The notes beneath the pieces were generated by a model. The model was given only the letters and a program-made list of their open reading frames with translations. It searched no databases and was not told the DNA's origin. The translations under genes were made by a program, and so were the position numbers. 64,000 bases of DNA from the NCBI GenBank assembly GCA_963989385.1, contig OZ022509.1, positions 52,220,271-52,284,270 on the forward strand, given 5' to 3'. Positions 1 through 12,159 of this stretch are shown piece after piece (positions within the stretch are counted from its first letter, which is position 1; each line of letters starts with the position of its first letter). This DNA is from Ctena decussata (Eukaryota; Mollusca; Bivalvia; Lucinida; Lucinidae).

Positions 1-98
1 ACAACGAAGCCTCTGCTCAGATTAGGCTGCTGGCCAGGCTGGTCTGAATCTTCACATGGCGCACATGCCACTTTGTTGGTTTTCTCGTGTCGCAGCTC
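1..98. mobile_element. MITE-A copy, cut by window edge
   Basis: This is the right half of the palindromic MITE-A family. It ends in the shared motif TTTCTCGTGTCGCAGCTC and carries the family's interior blocks (AGGCTGGTCTGAATCTTC). The left half lies outside the window. No coding capacity is seen. Confidence 0.75.
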
Positions 99-960
99 AA
101 ATATATAACGAGAAAATTTATAGGACGCGTGTTGCCACGTGTTCCTCCATTATATATTGACCTGAATCACGTTAGGGACGGTAGCCTTAATTTCAACATT
201 AGTCAAAAGTTTAATGATTCGGTAGGGACTGACTGTCACTTTGCGTGTCTTCGTTGTTTAGTTTCACGGTTTACAACTCTCTTCCCCTTGGTGCCAGAGA
301 CGGAACTGCAGTTTTTTTATTAAACGCTGCTGATTATTTCATTGTTTTCCTTTTCGTGTTAAGGGGATATACAGCCATGAACAAGTAATCGAAACAAGCT
401 CTCTGTCTTTTCGTGCAGGAGCATAAAGTGTTCGTGGTTATGTGTTTACATGTACTAGGGTTTGTGCAAGCGTTCATTTGCTCTGCTCGTATATTCATTT
501 TCAAGCAAGTCTGCATGCGTACACGTGTGCTTTACTCTGAGGCTATAAATATCCATTCGATAGAGAGAAATTGCACCAAAAATCATTTTCAACCAAGTGT
601 AAAGTAAGGGCAATGCAAACTAGTTTGGGTCTGTCTGTATTTGTCTGTGAACGATAATATTAGTTTGAGTAGATTATCAAAGTTGCTTTTAGATTCTGCA
701 CAAAGAACCACATATAAATATTCTCATAGAGAGACAATTACAGACAGCCCCACACTACCCAATGTAAAGAAAACATGGAGATCGTAAAACGCAAGTCATT
801 TTTTATAATCTCGACTCCACTATTCGAATATCTAATCTTGGCGTGGCTTATTTAATCTAAGTAAACAAAAAGCAGACGACAAAATTTACGTCTGCAGAAT
901 TTCAAAAAAAAAATGTCTGGTCCAAGCGATATCATATTGAGAATTCGAACATTAGAGACC
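99..960. other. no recognised feature
   Basis: This stretch is AT-rich. The longest open frames are under 80 codons and lack domain motifs or coding character. I see no RNA gene and no repeat shared with the rest of the window. Confidence 0.5.
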
Positions 961-1023
961 AAACAGTGTAGATTCAAATGAGGTGGCTCAGTATGAGCCA
1001 CCTCATCTGGATCTACACTGTTT
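961..1023. repeat. hairpin element E, inner-stem type GAGGTGGCTC
   Basis: Two 30-base arms (961-990 and 994-1023) are nearly perfect inverted repeats around the 3-base loop GTA. The outer arm AAACAGTGTAGAT is shared with other copies in the window (12,461; 40,466; 62,376 and others). The inner stem is of a different type from most of them. Probably the core of a small non-autonomous DNA element. Confidence 0.75.
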
Positions 1024-1346
1024 GCCAATTCAACAATTTTAATTTTTGGCGCTTTAAGGGTTAAGTATACAAAAAATGAACGTACTGGATGTACCTGGAG
1101 ACTAATGAAGATGCCTGAAGTGTTCCGGTAATTGTAATACCATTCCTAATACAATTCCTGAGACTATTCCTGAATATCACTGTAAGAAATGCCATGTTGA
1201 TTTATCACCCTGATAAGAGAGCTATTGCATATGCCTTGGGAAATTTCGGGTGCTTTTGGGTTCAAATACTGATATATTTTGTTAAACCCATGAATGCCCA
1301 GCGTTCCTTTAAAAATGCAAAGCCAAACAGTGCACACACAGATCAG

Positions 1347-1572
1347 GCCCCGAGGGTACAACGTTTTTGTCATTCTCAACTCAGCTGAGCATGAAATTTT
1401 CTCTGCTGATAAATATGAAAATGCCAGCTAATGTTGGCATTTTCATATTCATAAGCAGAGAAATTTTCATGCTCGGCTTAACTGAGCAAGAAAGCAACTG
1501 TACTTATCAGTAATTTGCTATTTATTATTCATGCTCAGCTGAGTTGAGCATAAAATAGTTTTATAACCTCGG
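1347..1572. mobile_element. MITE-D copy 1 (CCCCGAGG ends, CTCAGCTGAGCATGA hairpins)
   Basis: The element is bounded by CCCCGAGGGTACAACG on the left and AGTTTTATAACCTCGG on the right. It contains nested palindromes around TCAACTCAGCTGAGCATGA and AATGCCAGCTAATGTTGGCATT. A related copy lies at 60,244-60,486 with its internal blocks in the reverse order. It is non-coding, and the open frames crossing it are by-products of the palindromes. Confidence 0.75.
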
Positions 1573-1732
1573 ATCAGTCTGTGCATTCTTACGGTCTGTT
1601 CAGAATCCTCTTATCTTTGGACCATGAAAAATTCATATATCGGAAAATCAAAGACTGATCTTATGATTTAAGACTTCGCGTTTTGCACCTGTCAGAAGTA
1701 ACCGTTCTTCCAGGTGCTTCTCCAATAATACA

Positions 1733-1944
1733 TGAACCACGACACGACAAAACCAACAAAGTGGCAGGTGCGCCCGGCGAAGACTCAGATCAGCCTGGGC
1801 ATCCGCCCAGTCTGATAGACGTAGAACCTAAGCTACCCTTTACGTGCATAGTGAAGACTCTGATTAGACTGGGCGAATGCCCAGACTGATCTGAGTCTTC
1901 ATTGGGCGCACATACCAATTTGCTGGTTTTGTCATGTCATGGCT
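1733..1944. mobile_element. MITE-A copy (diverged)
   Basis: Ends CCACGACACGACAAAACC and GGTTTTGTCATGTCATGG are inverted copies of the family termini. The interior keeps the blocks AAGACTCAGATCAGCCTGGG, GAAGACTCTGATTAGACTGG and CTGATCTGAGTCTTC. It is non-coding. Confidence 0.8.
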
Positions 1945-2940
1945 TATATCATAATCTGACCACGCCAAGAAAATAATTTTGATCAGTGTGCATCTGGGCG
2001 ACCTGCGCAAATTATGGATTCTCGAAGTTCAACTAGGCATAGGACGCAATACACATTCCCATAGTGAAGAAACTGCGTACTAGCACTTCTACAGGTGTGA
2101 GCCAATTTGACATATACGAGTAATAAGGGAAAGTTTTATTATCACTTAATAACTTCTTTTTTTCTTAACATATTTTTACATCACCAACGGAATCAGAAAG
2201 TAAAATTCTTCATCTTAACTATTGTGTTTTAATTTTGATTCTAGCACAAGTACAAAATGGTCTTTTTTGGGGTGATTTTCTAGAGGTACATAATTAATTA
2301 AAACAAATAACAAAATCTCCGTAAAACCAGTAGGGCACATGAATTTAACGACTAATTTCGAATCAAATTAATACAAAATGTTATGCATCACAAATAGATC
2401 AGATTAGAAGAAAGAGTATATTTTCATCTGGTATAAATTTTATTTGTCTAGGTAAATGATAAAATGGTCTTTTTTCAATATTTGTTTAAAATTTTAGTTG
2501 ATTATTTTTTTGCCGGTTGTTTCCGTGCGTTTCCGTAAAATGCGACGCTAGGACACGACTCCGGCTTTCAGGTAATAGCTCCAGGCGGAGATTACCACGA
2601 TAAGATATGACAGAAAGTTGTTAAAGTGAATGAATTATTCAAAATGTAGATTTATCCAGTACTGTGTCTAAATTTTGCTTGAACTGAAAGATAAAAGTAA
2701 ATTTATTTAGTTTTTATTTTACTTTTCTGGTCCAGAGTTGCACTAGAGAACGTTTTTGGTTTCTGGTGTTAGAATAAAAACGAAGCCGTGCTAGTGAAAT
2801 ACAATTATAATTGATGCCGATATTTTTTGGTCTTATTAGCAATCATATGAAGAGCATAGGTCGGCTAACTTCTTTAATTGGCAAAATAATTGGTATCACT
2901 GGTGCCGAATCGAAAGACACGATATATGTAAATTATCTTA
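1945..2940. other. no recognised feature
   Basis: AT-rich sequence without long open frames, RNA-gene signatures or repeats that I can match elsewhere in the window. It adjoins the left end of the large foldback element. Confidence 0.45.
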
Positions 2941-5900
2941 TGATTCTATAATGCCAATTATAGTGGAGCAAATATGTTGGGCTATCTTTCAAGGGGGTGG
3001 TCTACGGAGTGTAACATTTGTTTTTGTATATCAAAATGATCGCCTAGGTCTATTGTTGTCAAATTCAGCGTTTGCCACTTTGACAAACCTTGCATAACTC
3101 CGCAGTGGCCAGTTATTTACGTTACACCCTTAGATTTTAAAAATCAAACATATTTATTGAAGTCAATAAGAAATATGTTTAAACTATATAAATGTATCAA
3201 ATATTAATATTTTCTGCAAGAATGATTAATATGCTTTAAATAAGGCTGCTTAGAAAACAGCTCAGAGCTTCTGTACTGTTATTTTCGTTACAATATATTA
3301 TGTACCCCTCAAAAATTTAAAATGTAACTTAGGTTGTTGCATTTACAAACAATTTGTGATAAAATAGCCCTAAGTTCTTCCATTTTCTAATTGTCCCTTT
3401 AAATATCTTTCTAACAAAATAAATTTGAGACCTCTAGCTTCTATACTTTGTCAAATATACACTGTTGAACATGATTACACCTATTCCCTGTTGGTGGCTG
3501 CAAAGCCATTTTCCCACAATTGTTCGTACAAAAAAATGGCTAATAAGTTATTTTAAACTGACAAATTGGCCCTTATGGAATAAGATCATGTAATACATGA
3601 TATAAAACAACAGTTCACATTTTTGTTATGCCATTGCAATACATATTTTAACCACAGTAACGTACTTAACAGATTAAAATGTCTTATTAAAGCATTGATC
3701 ATTCCCACCACAAATATTTCTTTTTGAAATTCTGACTTTTAAGCAGCACAGTTGTGATGGCAATACATGTAGCTGTTATTTATTGTAAAATAAGAGTTTA
3801 ATTGCCTACTTTGACACAAAACAGTGTTATTTACATGACTTGCAAAGCCGAGATTGTCCTGAGGTTCAAATGAAGCATTTGTGAACTAATTTGTACATGG
3901 AATATATTGATATATATATTTTTTATTAATATCCAAATGACAGTTGAACAAAACCAAAAGTGTCAAACCAGCTAATCATAGCCTACGGCTTTGTACTCAG
4001 GAAGGTAACGTTAATAACCTTTATTTCCAAACAGCCCCTGAGATTAAATATTACTACAGCCAAATATGTGTCAGCTCTATTATTTTAAGCTCAAATAAAA
4101 AAATTTAAAGGCCCATTAGACCAGTTTAATGCTACCCAATGTAACTCATTATTGACAGCTCCAAGTCGGAACATCAGCTTAGTGTACCGATGTTATCGTT
4201 TGTGTTGTCCTCTTATCTGTAATCTTCAAAAATCAGTTTATTTCATCGGCATATTTGCCATCATTCTGCCATATATAGCTATATGTAGAAAGGGACAGAA
4301 ATGGGTGAAAATAGGCATTTGTGTGACTAATAATATTAAGTTAAGGCTAGCTTTGTGATAATTTTATGGAATGGCTGGATGTTTATTTGGCTCGTAATGT
4401 TTAACTACTTGTCTTATAACTTTATGCTGCTAATTTCAATTTGGTATCGTGAGTGGTGTCCTTCACAGAAAGAATCAATTCCTGACTGCTGCCCTTTACA
4501 CTACTGTCTCTGCGGTAAAAGCAATTATATATAAAACCAACGTTAAAGTTTTTTTGGCATAAAAGCATACATTTTCATCAAAGTAACGTATATAACAGGT
4601 TAAAAAGTATGAGTTATTTTATTCTACTGCAGCAAGTGTAAAGTTTCGTGTGCTTGCAATGAAAAGTTTCATCGTACCTCATCTTATTGAAAATTATGTT
4701 TGGGATAATCTAGGCTCATTCTGAGTCAGTTTAAAAAAAGAAATAGCTGAAGCTGGTGCCAGGGGTTGGGGAAGTGGGCATTGGCATTGTTACAAAATTG
4801 CATTGCTGGACACACACTCAGCTTAACAAAGGTTGCTAATTTTGTTTTTCTGACGCATTCCTTGCTGCCAGAGAACCTTACTTCATAATTTTGCTAAGCT
4901 TTTATCATTCCACCAGACTTTAAGGTGAATGGATATTATGTGAAATGAAATAACTATAACTATCTTGGCCTCAATGTCTAATGGGGGTAACTTTATTACT
5001 ATGAAATCATCATCAAAATGACATTTAATTCGAGTCAGAGATAATTCACTAACTTCGACTCTTTAGTTAGGTGGTCAAAAAGGTAACGTATACAGCATTC
5101 AACAGCAAACAAGTTGTCAAATTACCCTTTTATTGTTAAGAAGTTTTCATACTAATGGTAGAGTAACAAGGTGCAGAAGGTAACCGCCCTCATGTTTAAT
5201 GCATATGTTGAAAGCGAATATTGAGGTGCCGAATGTTAACTTAACAGCAGTATCACCATACATCTCTGAAGGGATTTATATATTTGATACAGTTGCATTA
5301 AATAATTATAGTCTCAAAGAAAGGGCTAAGGCAGAAACATAATTACCCACAAATTTTTTCTATATAATTCATAGTTTGTATTACTATTATGCCTGTTTTA
5401 GATGTTTTACTTAAAGGCGGTTATTTTCTGCACCCGGTCACCCAAGCATTAATATGAAACCTGTTCACAGTAAAGGGGTCCGTCCCAAGAACTGGGGAAC
5501 TTTTAATGCTTCGTCTTACTGCATCTCATCAAACAGATAATATCATAGAGAATCATTATTCTTATCTGACAAATCATTTACATTTGAATGTTGTATACGT
5601 TACCTTTTAAATACCAAAACAAGGAGTCAAAGTAAGTGGATCGTCATTGCCTCAAATAAAAGGTCATTTTTTCAAATGATTTTAAGGTAATAGCAATATG
5701 TCATAATCAGATTATCCGTGCAAGATCTTGAAAGGAATCCATTAACCGAGTCTGCTTTGTTCTTTCTCGTGTGTGTTCCTTGCTTCCACATGATCTTCTG
5801 GTATATTTTGGAAATAATATTGTATAATTTTAAATGGACACACCTCAATTTGTTATGCTTCCGTAGATGCTTCCTATTTAGTTCTGTGGATAATGTAACC

Positions 5901-8075
5901 TTCAAAAACTTGTCTACTCTTAAAAGAAATACATGTACTTTTCTCCTACAGTAGACAATTCTTTCCTTATAGAGTTTACTCCCATTAAGAAGAAGGGCTA
6001 AAGTAAAATTTGCTGAATTATTTCATGTGATAGTGTATCCAAGCAACTAAAACTCTTGGACTGATTATTTTAATTAAGAAAGAAAGATATCCTGGAAACA
6101 AGGAATGGATCACAAACAAAACAATAAATAAATAAACAAAACAAACAAAACAACAACCTCGGTTTTACTAAGTTTACGCCCAGGAATGTAATGTTGCAAC
6201 ACTTCCAATGCACCCTAGGACCAGCTTCAGCTAAATTCCTTTTTTTTCCCAAATCGACTGGGAATGAGTCCAGATGATCCCAAATGACCAGATAATACTT
6301 AATTTCCATTTAAATGAAGTACAACGAAGTGTTTCACGGTAGCCACAATTTAAACTGGAGTAAATTAACTCTTACTTTTTAACCTGTTATGTACGTTACT
6401 TAAGTTAAAATATATGCTATAGGGCCAAGATAGTTGAACTACGGTTAGACATATTGCTTTTATAGAAAACGGTCAAAACAGATAAACAATATAAAAGGTC
6501 TCCGATTAGGAATTGATTCAACTAGTGCCAGGATTCTCCCACAACACCAAACTGAAAATAGTAACATAAAGTCATAAGACATGTGCTCAAAAGAAACTAA
6601 CGGGTGGCCAAATAAATATCCAGCTCATTCCATGCACATGACCACAAAGCTAGCCGTAATCAAACATACCCTGGAACACACATTGTCTATTTTCACCGAT
6701 TTTCTATTTGTTGTTATATACATCAGACTGACGGCCAATAAACAGACAAGAAAAAACAATTTTGAAGGCTACTGGTAAGTGGACAACACAAACTATAACA
6801 TCAATAGACCAAAACGGATGCAACGCCGTTGAAATGTCACGGATGAATTACATGGGGTGGGTTTAAGCCAGTCGAACGTGCTGCTTTGAAAATATTTCAA
6901 CTCAAACTAATAAGGCTTAGGCACATTTGGCTGTAGCAACAGTTAATCTCATGGATTGTTTTCAAATAACGGTTACTAACGTTACCTTTCTGAATACAAA
7001 ACTGTATGTTATGATCAGTTATTTTGCTAAGGTGGATGTTTTTCATGTGTTTCGGATATTAATGAAAAAATAATAGTGTTCCATGCATAGGTTAATTCAC
7101 GAAGGCTTATTACTAATTGTAGGACAATCTCGACTTCGCATGTCATGTAAATAACACTCATCTCTTTGCTGCCCGAGTAGCCAACTTCACCATGCAAAAG
7201 TTTTATTTAACGATAACTAGAACACATAGTTATCACAATTTTGCTGTTTAAAAGTCAGAATTTCAAAACAATGTTTTCCTGGCCGGAATGATAGATGTTT
7301 TATGCAAACATTAACAATCTGTTAAGTATGTTACTTTGGTTAAAATATGTGTTGTAAGGTCAAAAATAATTTTACACACTTGCTTTATATCATGTTTAAT
7401 ATGATCTTATTGCAACAGACCCTATTTGTCAGTTTAAAATAGTTTTAAATAGTTATTAGCCTTCTTTTGTACGAATAATTGTGTGAAAATGACTTTTCAG
7501 CCTCCATTAGGGAATAGGTGTTACCACGTTCTACAGTACACGGTTGACAAAGTAAAAAAGCTAGAGGTCTCGAATTTGGTTTGCTAGAAACGTATTGAAA
7601 CTTGCTAGTTAGACAATTAGAAAAATACAACAGTTTGAGCTATTTTGTAACAGAGTTTTCGTAAAATGCAACGATTTAAGTTAGTATTTTAAATTTTCAA
7701 GGGGTACATTATATATTGTCACGAAAATAACAACATAAAAGTTCGAAATTGTTTCCTAAGTAGCTTAAGTTATAGTAAATTAATCATTCCTTCAAAAAAT
7801 ATGGACATTTGATACATTTATAATGTTTAAGCATACTTCCTATTGACTTCAATAAATATTTTTGATATTCAAAATTTAATGGGGTAACGTAAATAGCTGG
7901 CCACTACAGAGTTATGCAAGGTTTGCCAAGGTGGCAAACGCTGAATTTTCAAACTACAGACCAGGGCGATTATTTTGATATATAAAAACGAATGTTACAC
8001 TCCGTAGACCACTATCTCCCTTTTCTAGGCCACTTACGCAATCATATTTGCTCCACTATTAGTAAAGTCGGTATG
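2940..8075. mobile_element. 5 kb foldback element with arms of about 2 kb
   Basis: The left part (about 2,940-5,100) reads as the reverse complement of the right part (about 5,590-8,075). Anchors that pair include GCCAATTATAGTGGAGCAAA with the CATATTTGCTCCACTAT block near 8,041, the CAGCGTTTGCCA blocks (3,067 and 7,945), the GACCTCTAGCTT / AAGCTAGAGGTC blocks (3,430 and 7,560), and GGAATTGATTC near 6,507 with its partner near 4,473. In a 70-base stretch compared by eye, about 7-8 positions differed. The right arm contains an extra block at about 5,690-5,960 that matches the repeat family of 17.5 kb, which explains a 290 bp asymmetry. No transposase frame is visible. It is best described as a long-inverted-repeat (foldback) non-autonomous DNA transposon. 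The exact ends are uncertain. Confidence 0.8.
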
Positions 8076-8301
8076 TTTAGAAATTAAGCGTTTGCTCAAT
8101 TGTTGCTCATTTATGTAATTATTAATGTGAGGCAAAAAGCCACACTATCTGCATAATCGTTATGCAGTTGACTCTAAGACCCAAACAAAAATAGATTGCA
8201 AATTACTAAATGAGGGTGAATTCCGGACACTAAAGAAGAAACTTCTATCTGCCAAGGATGGACGGACGATACTGACAGGTTGTGTAATGGAAACCGTTTA
8301 C

Positions 8302-8392
8302 GTCTGAGAAGGTTTCCGCCTTCGGAAATCGAACTTGGGACCGCTAGATCAGCGGGTCAGCGTTTAGCCTACTGAGCTACAGGGTCACCTCG
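8302..8392 (-). repeat. tRNA-derived SINE head (candidate)
   Basis: On the minus strand the segment reads like a tRNA-derived head. A box A-like TAGCTCAGTAGG near 8,368-8,379 fits the Pol III consensus, and a box B-like AGTTCGATTTC lies near 8,328. A weaker copy with the same GGACCGCTAGATC block lies at 32,080-32,168. A genuine tRNA gene is unlikely because no acceptor stem closes around it. Confidence 0.5.
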
Positions 8393-8812
8393 TAGATAAA
8401 ACTTTGGCGGTCTCTAGCGATTTAATAAAATTTTGTTAGTAGGAAACGGAACAATTTATTTTTCTACAGCATTTAAGTCATGTTTATTTGTTGATTTTTT
8501 TATATCTTAAAGAAAGTAAATTACTTAATTTACAAAGAAGGTCTATATGCATGGTTGTTTTTTTATTCATTTTAGTCATTCTTCTATATAATGCATTATA
8601 CAAATCCGTAATTCCAAGGAAAATGTTCTTATTGTATCAAGTTTGATCTCTCATGTTTATTATTATTTTAAAATTTATAATCTTATTTTGATCCAGTTTC
8701 ATCAATTTCATTTTAATTCAATTAAAATATTACTCAGTGTCAATTTAATCAATGTGTGAATATACACTATTACTGACACGGCACGCGTATAACTGTGTGG
8801 CAATATTTAATT

Positions 8813-9043
8813 GAGTCGCGACACGAAAAAAGTCAAGAAAGTGGCATGTGCGCCTAGCAATGACTAAGATCAGCCTAGGCGTTCGCCAAGTCTGATCAAA
8901 GTCTTTGCTGGTGGCATGGAGATAGCTTAGCTACCATTAAAGTACACAGCGAAGACTCTGATCAGACTTGCCATATGCCCAGGCTGATCTGAGTCTTCAA
9001 GTAGTACATATGACACTTTGTGGGTTTTGTCGTATCGCGGTTC
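8813..9043. mobile_element. MITE-A copy
   Basis: The termini GAGTCGCGACACG and CGTATCGCGGTTC are diverged forms of the family ends. The inner blocks include GACTCTGATCAGACTTGCC and CAGGCTGATCTGAGTCTTC. An open minus-strand frame crosses it but is repeat-derived. Confidence 0.75.
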
Positions 9044-9068
9044 GACTGGATTAACCAAACGCAATATG

Positions 9069-9360
9069 CCGCGACTCGCCAAAACTAGCAAGGTGGCATG
9101 TGCACTTCGCGTAGATTCAGCAGTCCGAGCAGAGTCTTCCCTTTTCGCGTAATGGGAGCTGAAAGTAAAAGTCCTCTCCATGCTGACAGCGAAGACTAAG
9201 ATCAGCCTGGACATCCGCCCTGGACATGCGCTTACAATATAGCATAGGTCTTAACTATCCCTTTGCGGACTGCGAAGACTGGTTAGATTGGGTGGATGCC
9301 GAGGCTGATCTGAGTCTTTGCTGAGCGTACATTCGGCTGTGTTCGTTTTGTCGTGTCGTG
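9069..9360. mobile_element. MITE-A relative, longer interior
   Basis: Begins CCGCGACTCGCCAAAAC and ends TTTTGTCGTGTCGTGG, with family blocks inside. At about 290 bp it is longer than the usual 215-240 bp copies. It lies only 25 bp from the preceding copy in tandem orientation, so it may be two elements fused or nested. Confidence 0.6.
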
Positions 9361-9473
9361 GAAAAAATCTGTTGTCTTTAACGACAAAATAAATGCATAA
9401 TGTTTACTCACTCATTAAATTCTAGGTTTTTATCATCATGAAATTTTAACTTAACCTATTTTCACAAGACTTT

Positions 9474-9659
9474 TTATTATTATTATTATTATTTTTGAGT
9501 CAAAATTTTGTGCAATCAATCATATTTTTGCTTGACTGTTCTAACAAAACCCTCAGTTATACAATCGTGTGACATACAACTCATTTATTTATTTATTGTT
9601 CTTGATGTTGAACTTAAATTCTATGTTTGAATCAAACATACATTGTGTCTTATATAATG

Positions 9660-9701
<42 letters not shown>

Positions 9702-9871
9702 TAGTCGCGTAAAATTTTGATTATCATTGCATTATGAGACTAAATGACATGAACTGTTAGTAAATATAACCAATATAGCGTGCCACCTCTTTTTCCCCCT
9801 TATTGGCTGCCAAAATCATTTTGGATTTCTGGAGCATGACAATTCCCTTGAAGAACCAAACATCTTTGAAA

Positions 9872-9904
<33 letters not shown>

Positions 9905-9964
9905 TATTATTATTATTATTATTATTATCATAAAATATCATTATTATTATTATTATTATTATTA
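9474..9964. repeat. microsatellite cluster
   Basis: Simple repeats seen directly are (TTA)n at 9,474-9,495, (GA)n at 9,664-9,699, and a long (AAT)n run that turns into (TTA)n and repeats between about 9,871 and 9,964. The AAT-to-ATT switch makes a perfect palindrome near 9,900. Confidence 0.9.
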
Positions 9965-10649
9965 TAAAATATCATTATCATGTGTTCTGACAGCATAATG
10001 CACAGGAAATCCAAAAGGTTTAATTACATTACCATGATTATTTTATGCATGAGTCTGACTATTCTAAGAGACTCATGAAATGTATTCAATATTCAATTAA
10101 AGTCATAAAGATCGATATTTTATCATGATCGAGATAAGAACATTAGCCTGAGGAAATACCTTGACACCTGCGATTATCGCATACTGTCGTTAAAATTCGG
10201 AGATCAACCGAAAGACCTCTGGAGATCTACCTGTCCAAGATGAAACTCAATAACCTAGATGACGAAGTACGAGTATTCTGCCAGATGACCGCAATACACA
10301 TTCACCTGATGCGGCCACACTCTGACCGCCCAACAAACTTTATGGGCAATATATGTTTTCTATCATGTTTACAAGCGTTCATGTAATATAAACATAAAGT
10401 GGTTATTATGTAGTCAGTTAATAGTAAAACACCAAATGAATGTTCAGTCTACGTTTGTGTCATCACAAATGCTTGCTGAAAATGTCCACCATGGAGGACC
10501 TGCTTTCTCAACTCGCTTGACCTTGGTTTCAACAACAGCAGAAAACAAAAATTACACTGACAAAGCTCATAAAGAAAAAGAATTATCCATTCGATTCTTC
10601 GCTCGTATTTTAAGTGTCGCTGGAATGTTTATTGTTTTCTATAAGCCTC
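9965..10649. other. no recognised feature
   Basis: Unique-looking sequence. A 74-codon plus-strand open frame at 10,436-10,660 has no recognisable motif and no flanking splice or promoter context, so I do not call it a gene. Confidence 0.4.
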
Positions 10650-11073
10650 GTTTGAGATGAGTAGGGGTGGTGGTCGGGCAATGGTGCTGGTTATAACGTC
10701 CAGTGCCTGGGCGTCCTGAGTGAAAGAGTGAACTCGGATTTAACGTCCCTTCAACAATGAGGTCATATGGAGACGGGACCTCGGTTTAAAGTCTCATCAG
10801 AAAGTTCGGAGACGCGGGGGATCGATAGTTCGGAGTATTATCCACTACACTACAGCTGCTCCTCCTGGGCGTCCTACTTACTACTTACCTGGATAAAAGT
10901 AGGGCAAAGGCCTACTGTACTTGCAATAGGTGCGGGTGGGAGTTGTTTAGAAATTTTTCTCTCGTCTATCATTTCTCTTTTCTTTCTCCTTCTCTGGGAG
11001 ACGGCTCGACATAGACTGAAATATTGTCTCAAAGGACCGTTAAACCCAAAACAATCAATCAACCAACCAACCA
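10650..11073 (+). repeat. SINE-like element copy 1, long form
   Basis: The right half is shared with the copies at 11,150-11,388 and 22,655-22,892: CTCGTCTATCATTTCTC, then CTCTGGGAGACGGC, then a tail CCGTTAAACCCAAAACAA running into (YCAA)n. The short tetranucleotide tail and several dispersed copies point to a SINE. Around 10,850 the minus strand contains TAGTGTAGTGG, resembling a Pol III box A. Open frames across this copy are frame shadows of the repeat. Confidence 0.65.
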
Positions 11074-11149
11074 ACGATTCTAGTAACGTCCCCCATGAGA
11101 AATGAGCCCCGGGGCCACGACAAGGCGGGAGGATTCCCGGGATCTCCCA

Positions 11150-11388
11150 GAGATGGTTGGGTGGTGCAATGGTGCTGCATGTCACTTCCAGTGCCTGGGC
11201 GTCCTACTGATCTGGATGATTGTAGGACAAGTGCTTACTGTGCTTGCAGTAGGTGCGGGTGGGGGTTGTTTGTACATTTTTCTCTCGTCTATCATTTCTC
11301 TTTTCTTTCTCCTTCTCTGGGAGACGGCCCGACATAGACTAAAAAAATTTGTCTCAAAGGACCGTTAAACCCAAAACAACCAACCAAA
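11150..11388 (+). repeat. SINE-like element copy 2
   Basis: Begins near GATGGTTGGGTGGTGCAATG and ends in the tail AAACCCAAAACAACCAACC. Very similar over its length to copy 1, which ends less than 100 bp upstream. Confidence 0.7.
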
Positions 11389-11589
11389 TGAGATGACTTG
11401 GCAGTTTTTCACGTTCTTTACAACAGTATTGCAATCATGTCAAGACCGGTTGGGACGGTGATTATAAAAGGCTCTGTGCAATGAAACAGTATTTAAAGAA
11501 GACTAGAACCGCGACACCATCAGCGCTGACCACTCGACCGCGCCTGCTTCTCTCGTTTGAGAGTCAACAAATGATTTTGGTGGGTTAGC

Positions 11590-11765
11590 TGTTTTGGGTT
11601 AAACGGCTCTTTAAGACAGTATGAAAAGGAAAAAGCTAGATGAGGGAAAAAAATGTCTAAACAACCCCTAGCCCCACCTACTGCAAGCACAGTAGCCACT
11701 TGCCCTACTAATATCCAAATTAGTAGGACGCCCTGGCACTAAAATTTACGCTGCACCATCGTCCG
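11590..11765 (-). repeat. SINE-like element copy 3, inverted
   Basis: On the minus strand this reads through the family blocks GGTGCAGCGTAAATTTTAG, CTACTGTGCTTGCAGTAGG and AACCCAAAAC. It is diverged and in opposite orientation to copies 1 and 2. Confidence 0.65.
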
Positions 11766-12159
11766 AAACGACACTCCCTTCTCCCACCCCGTCAAGAAAG
11801 GACGTAGTGGGTTTTTTTGACCACGTTGTTTTCTTCTTTTACACACTAATTAGATACTGTATACTATTATTTTTTTTTCTTTGTTTTTTTCTAAATTTGA
11901 TTGTATTTCCTTTCGTTCTAATCTTATCGTAGGTAGTGTGCGAATGTGTATAAGTACTGAAAAGTTTGAAATAAAATATATTTAAACAAATGGACAGAAC
12001 AGTAGCCAGTCTGTGTTTTAAATAAACTACTAACATACTTTGCATTCTAATGATCCTGTCAAAACTTGACAGGTACTTATTAGGTATAATAATGTTAAGG
12101 TCTTTGACATGCGTAAATGACCGCGGGGAACAAGAAATGTAATACTGCAAAGTACAAAT

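Noticed and set aside
8302..8392. Functional tRNA gene on the minus strand
   Set aside because: Box A is good but box B is weak, no complete cloverleaf or acceptor stem forms, and a degraded relative exists at 32.1 kb. A SINE head fits better.
10767..11368. Hydrophobic plus-strand frames of 80-112 codons as membrane proteins
   Set aside because: They fall wholly within two copies of the SINE-like repeat. The hydrophobic stretch is translation of its pyrimidine-rich CTTTTCTTTCTCC block.
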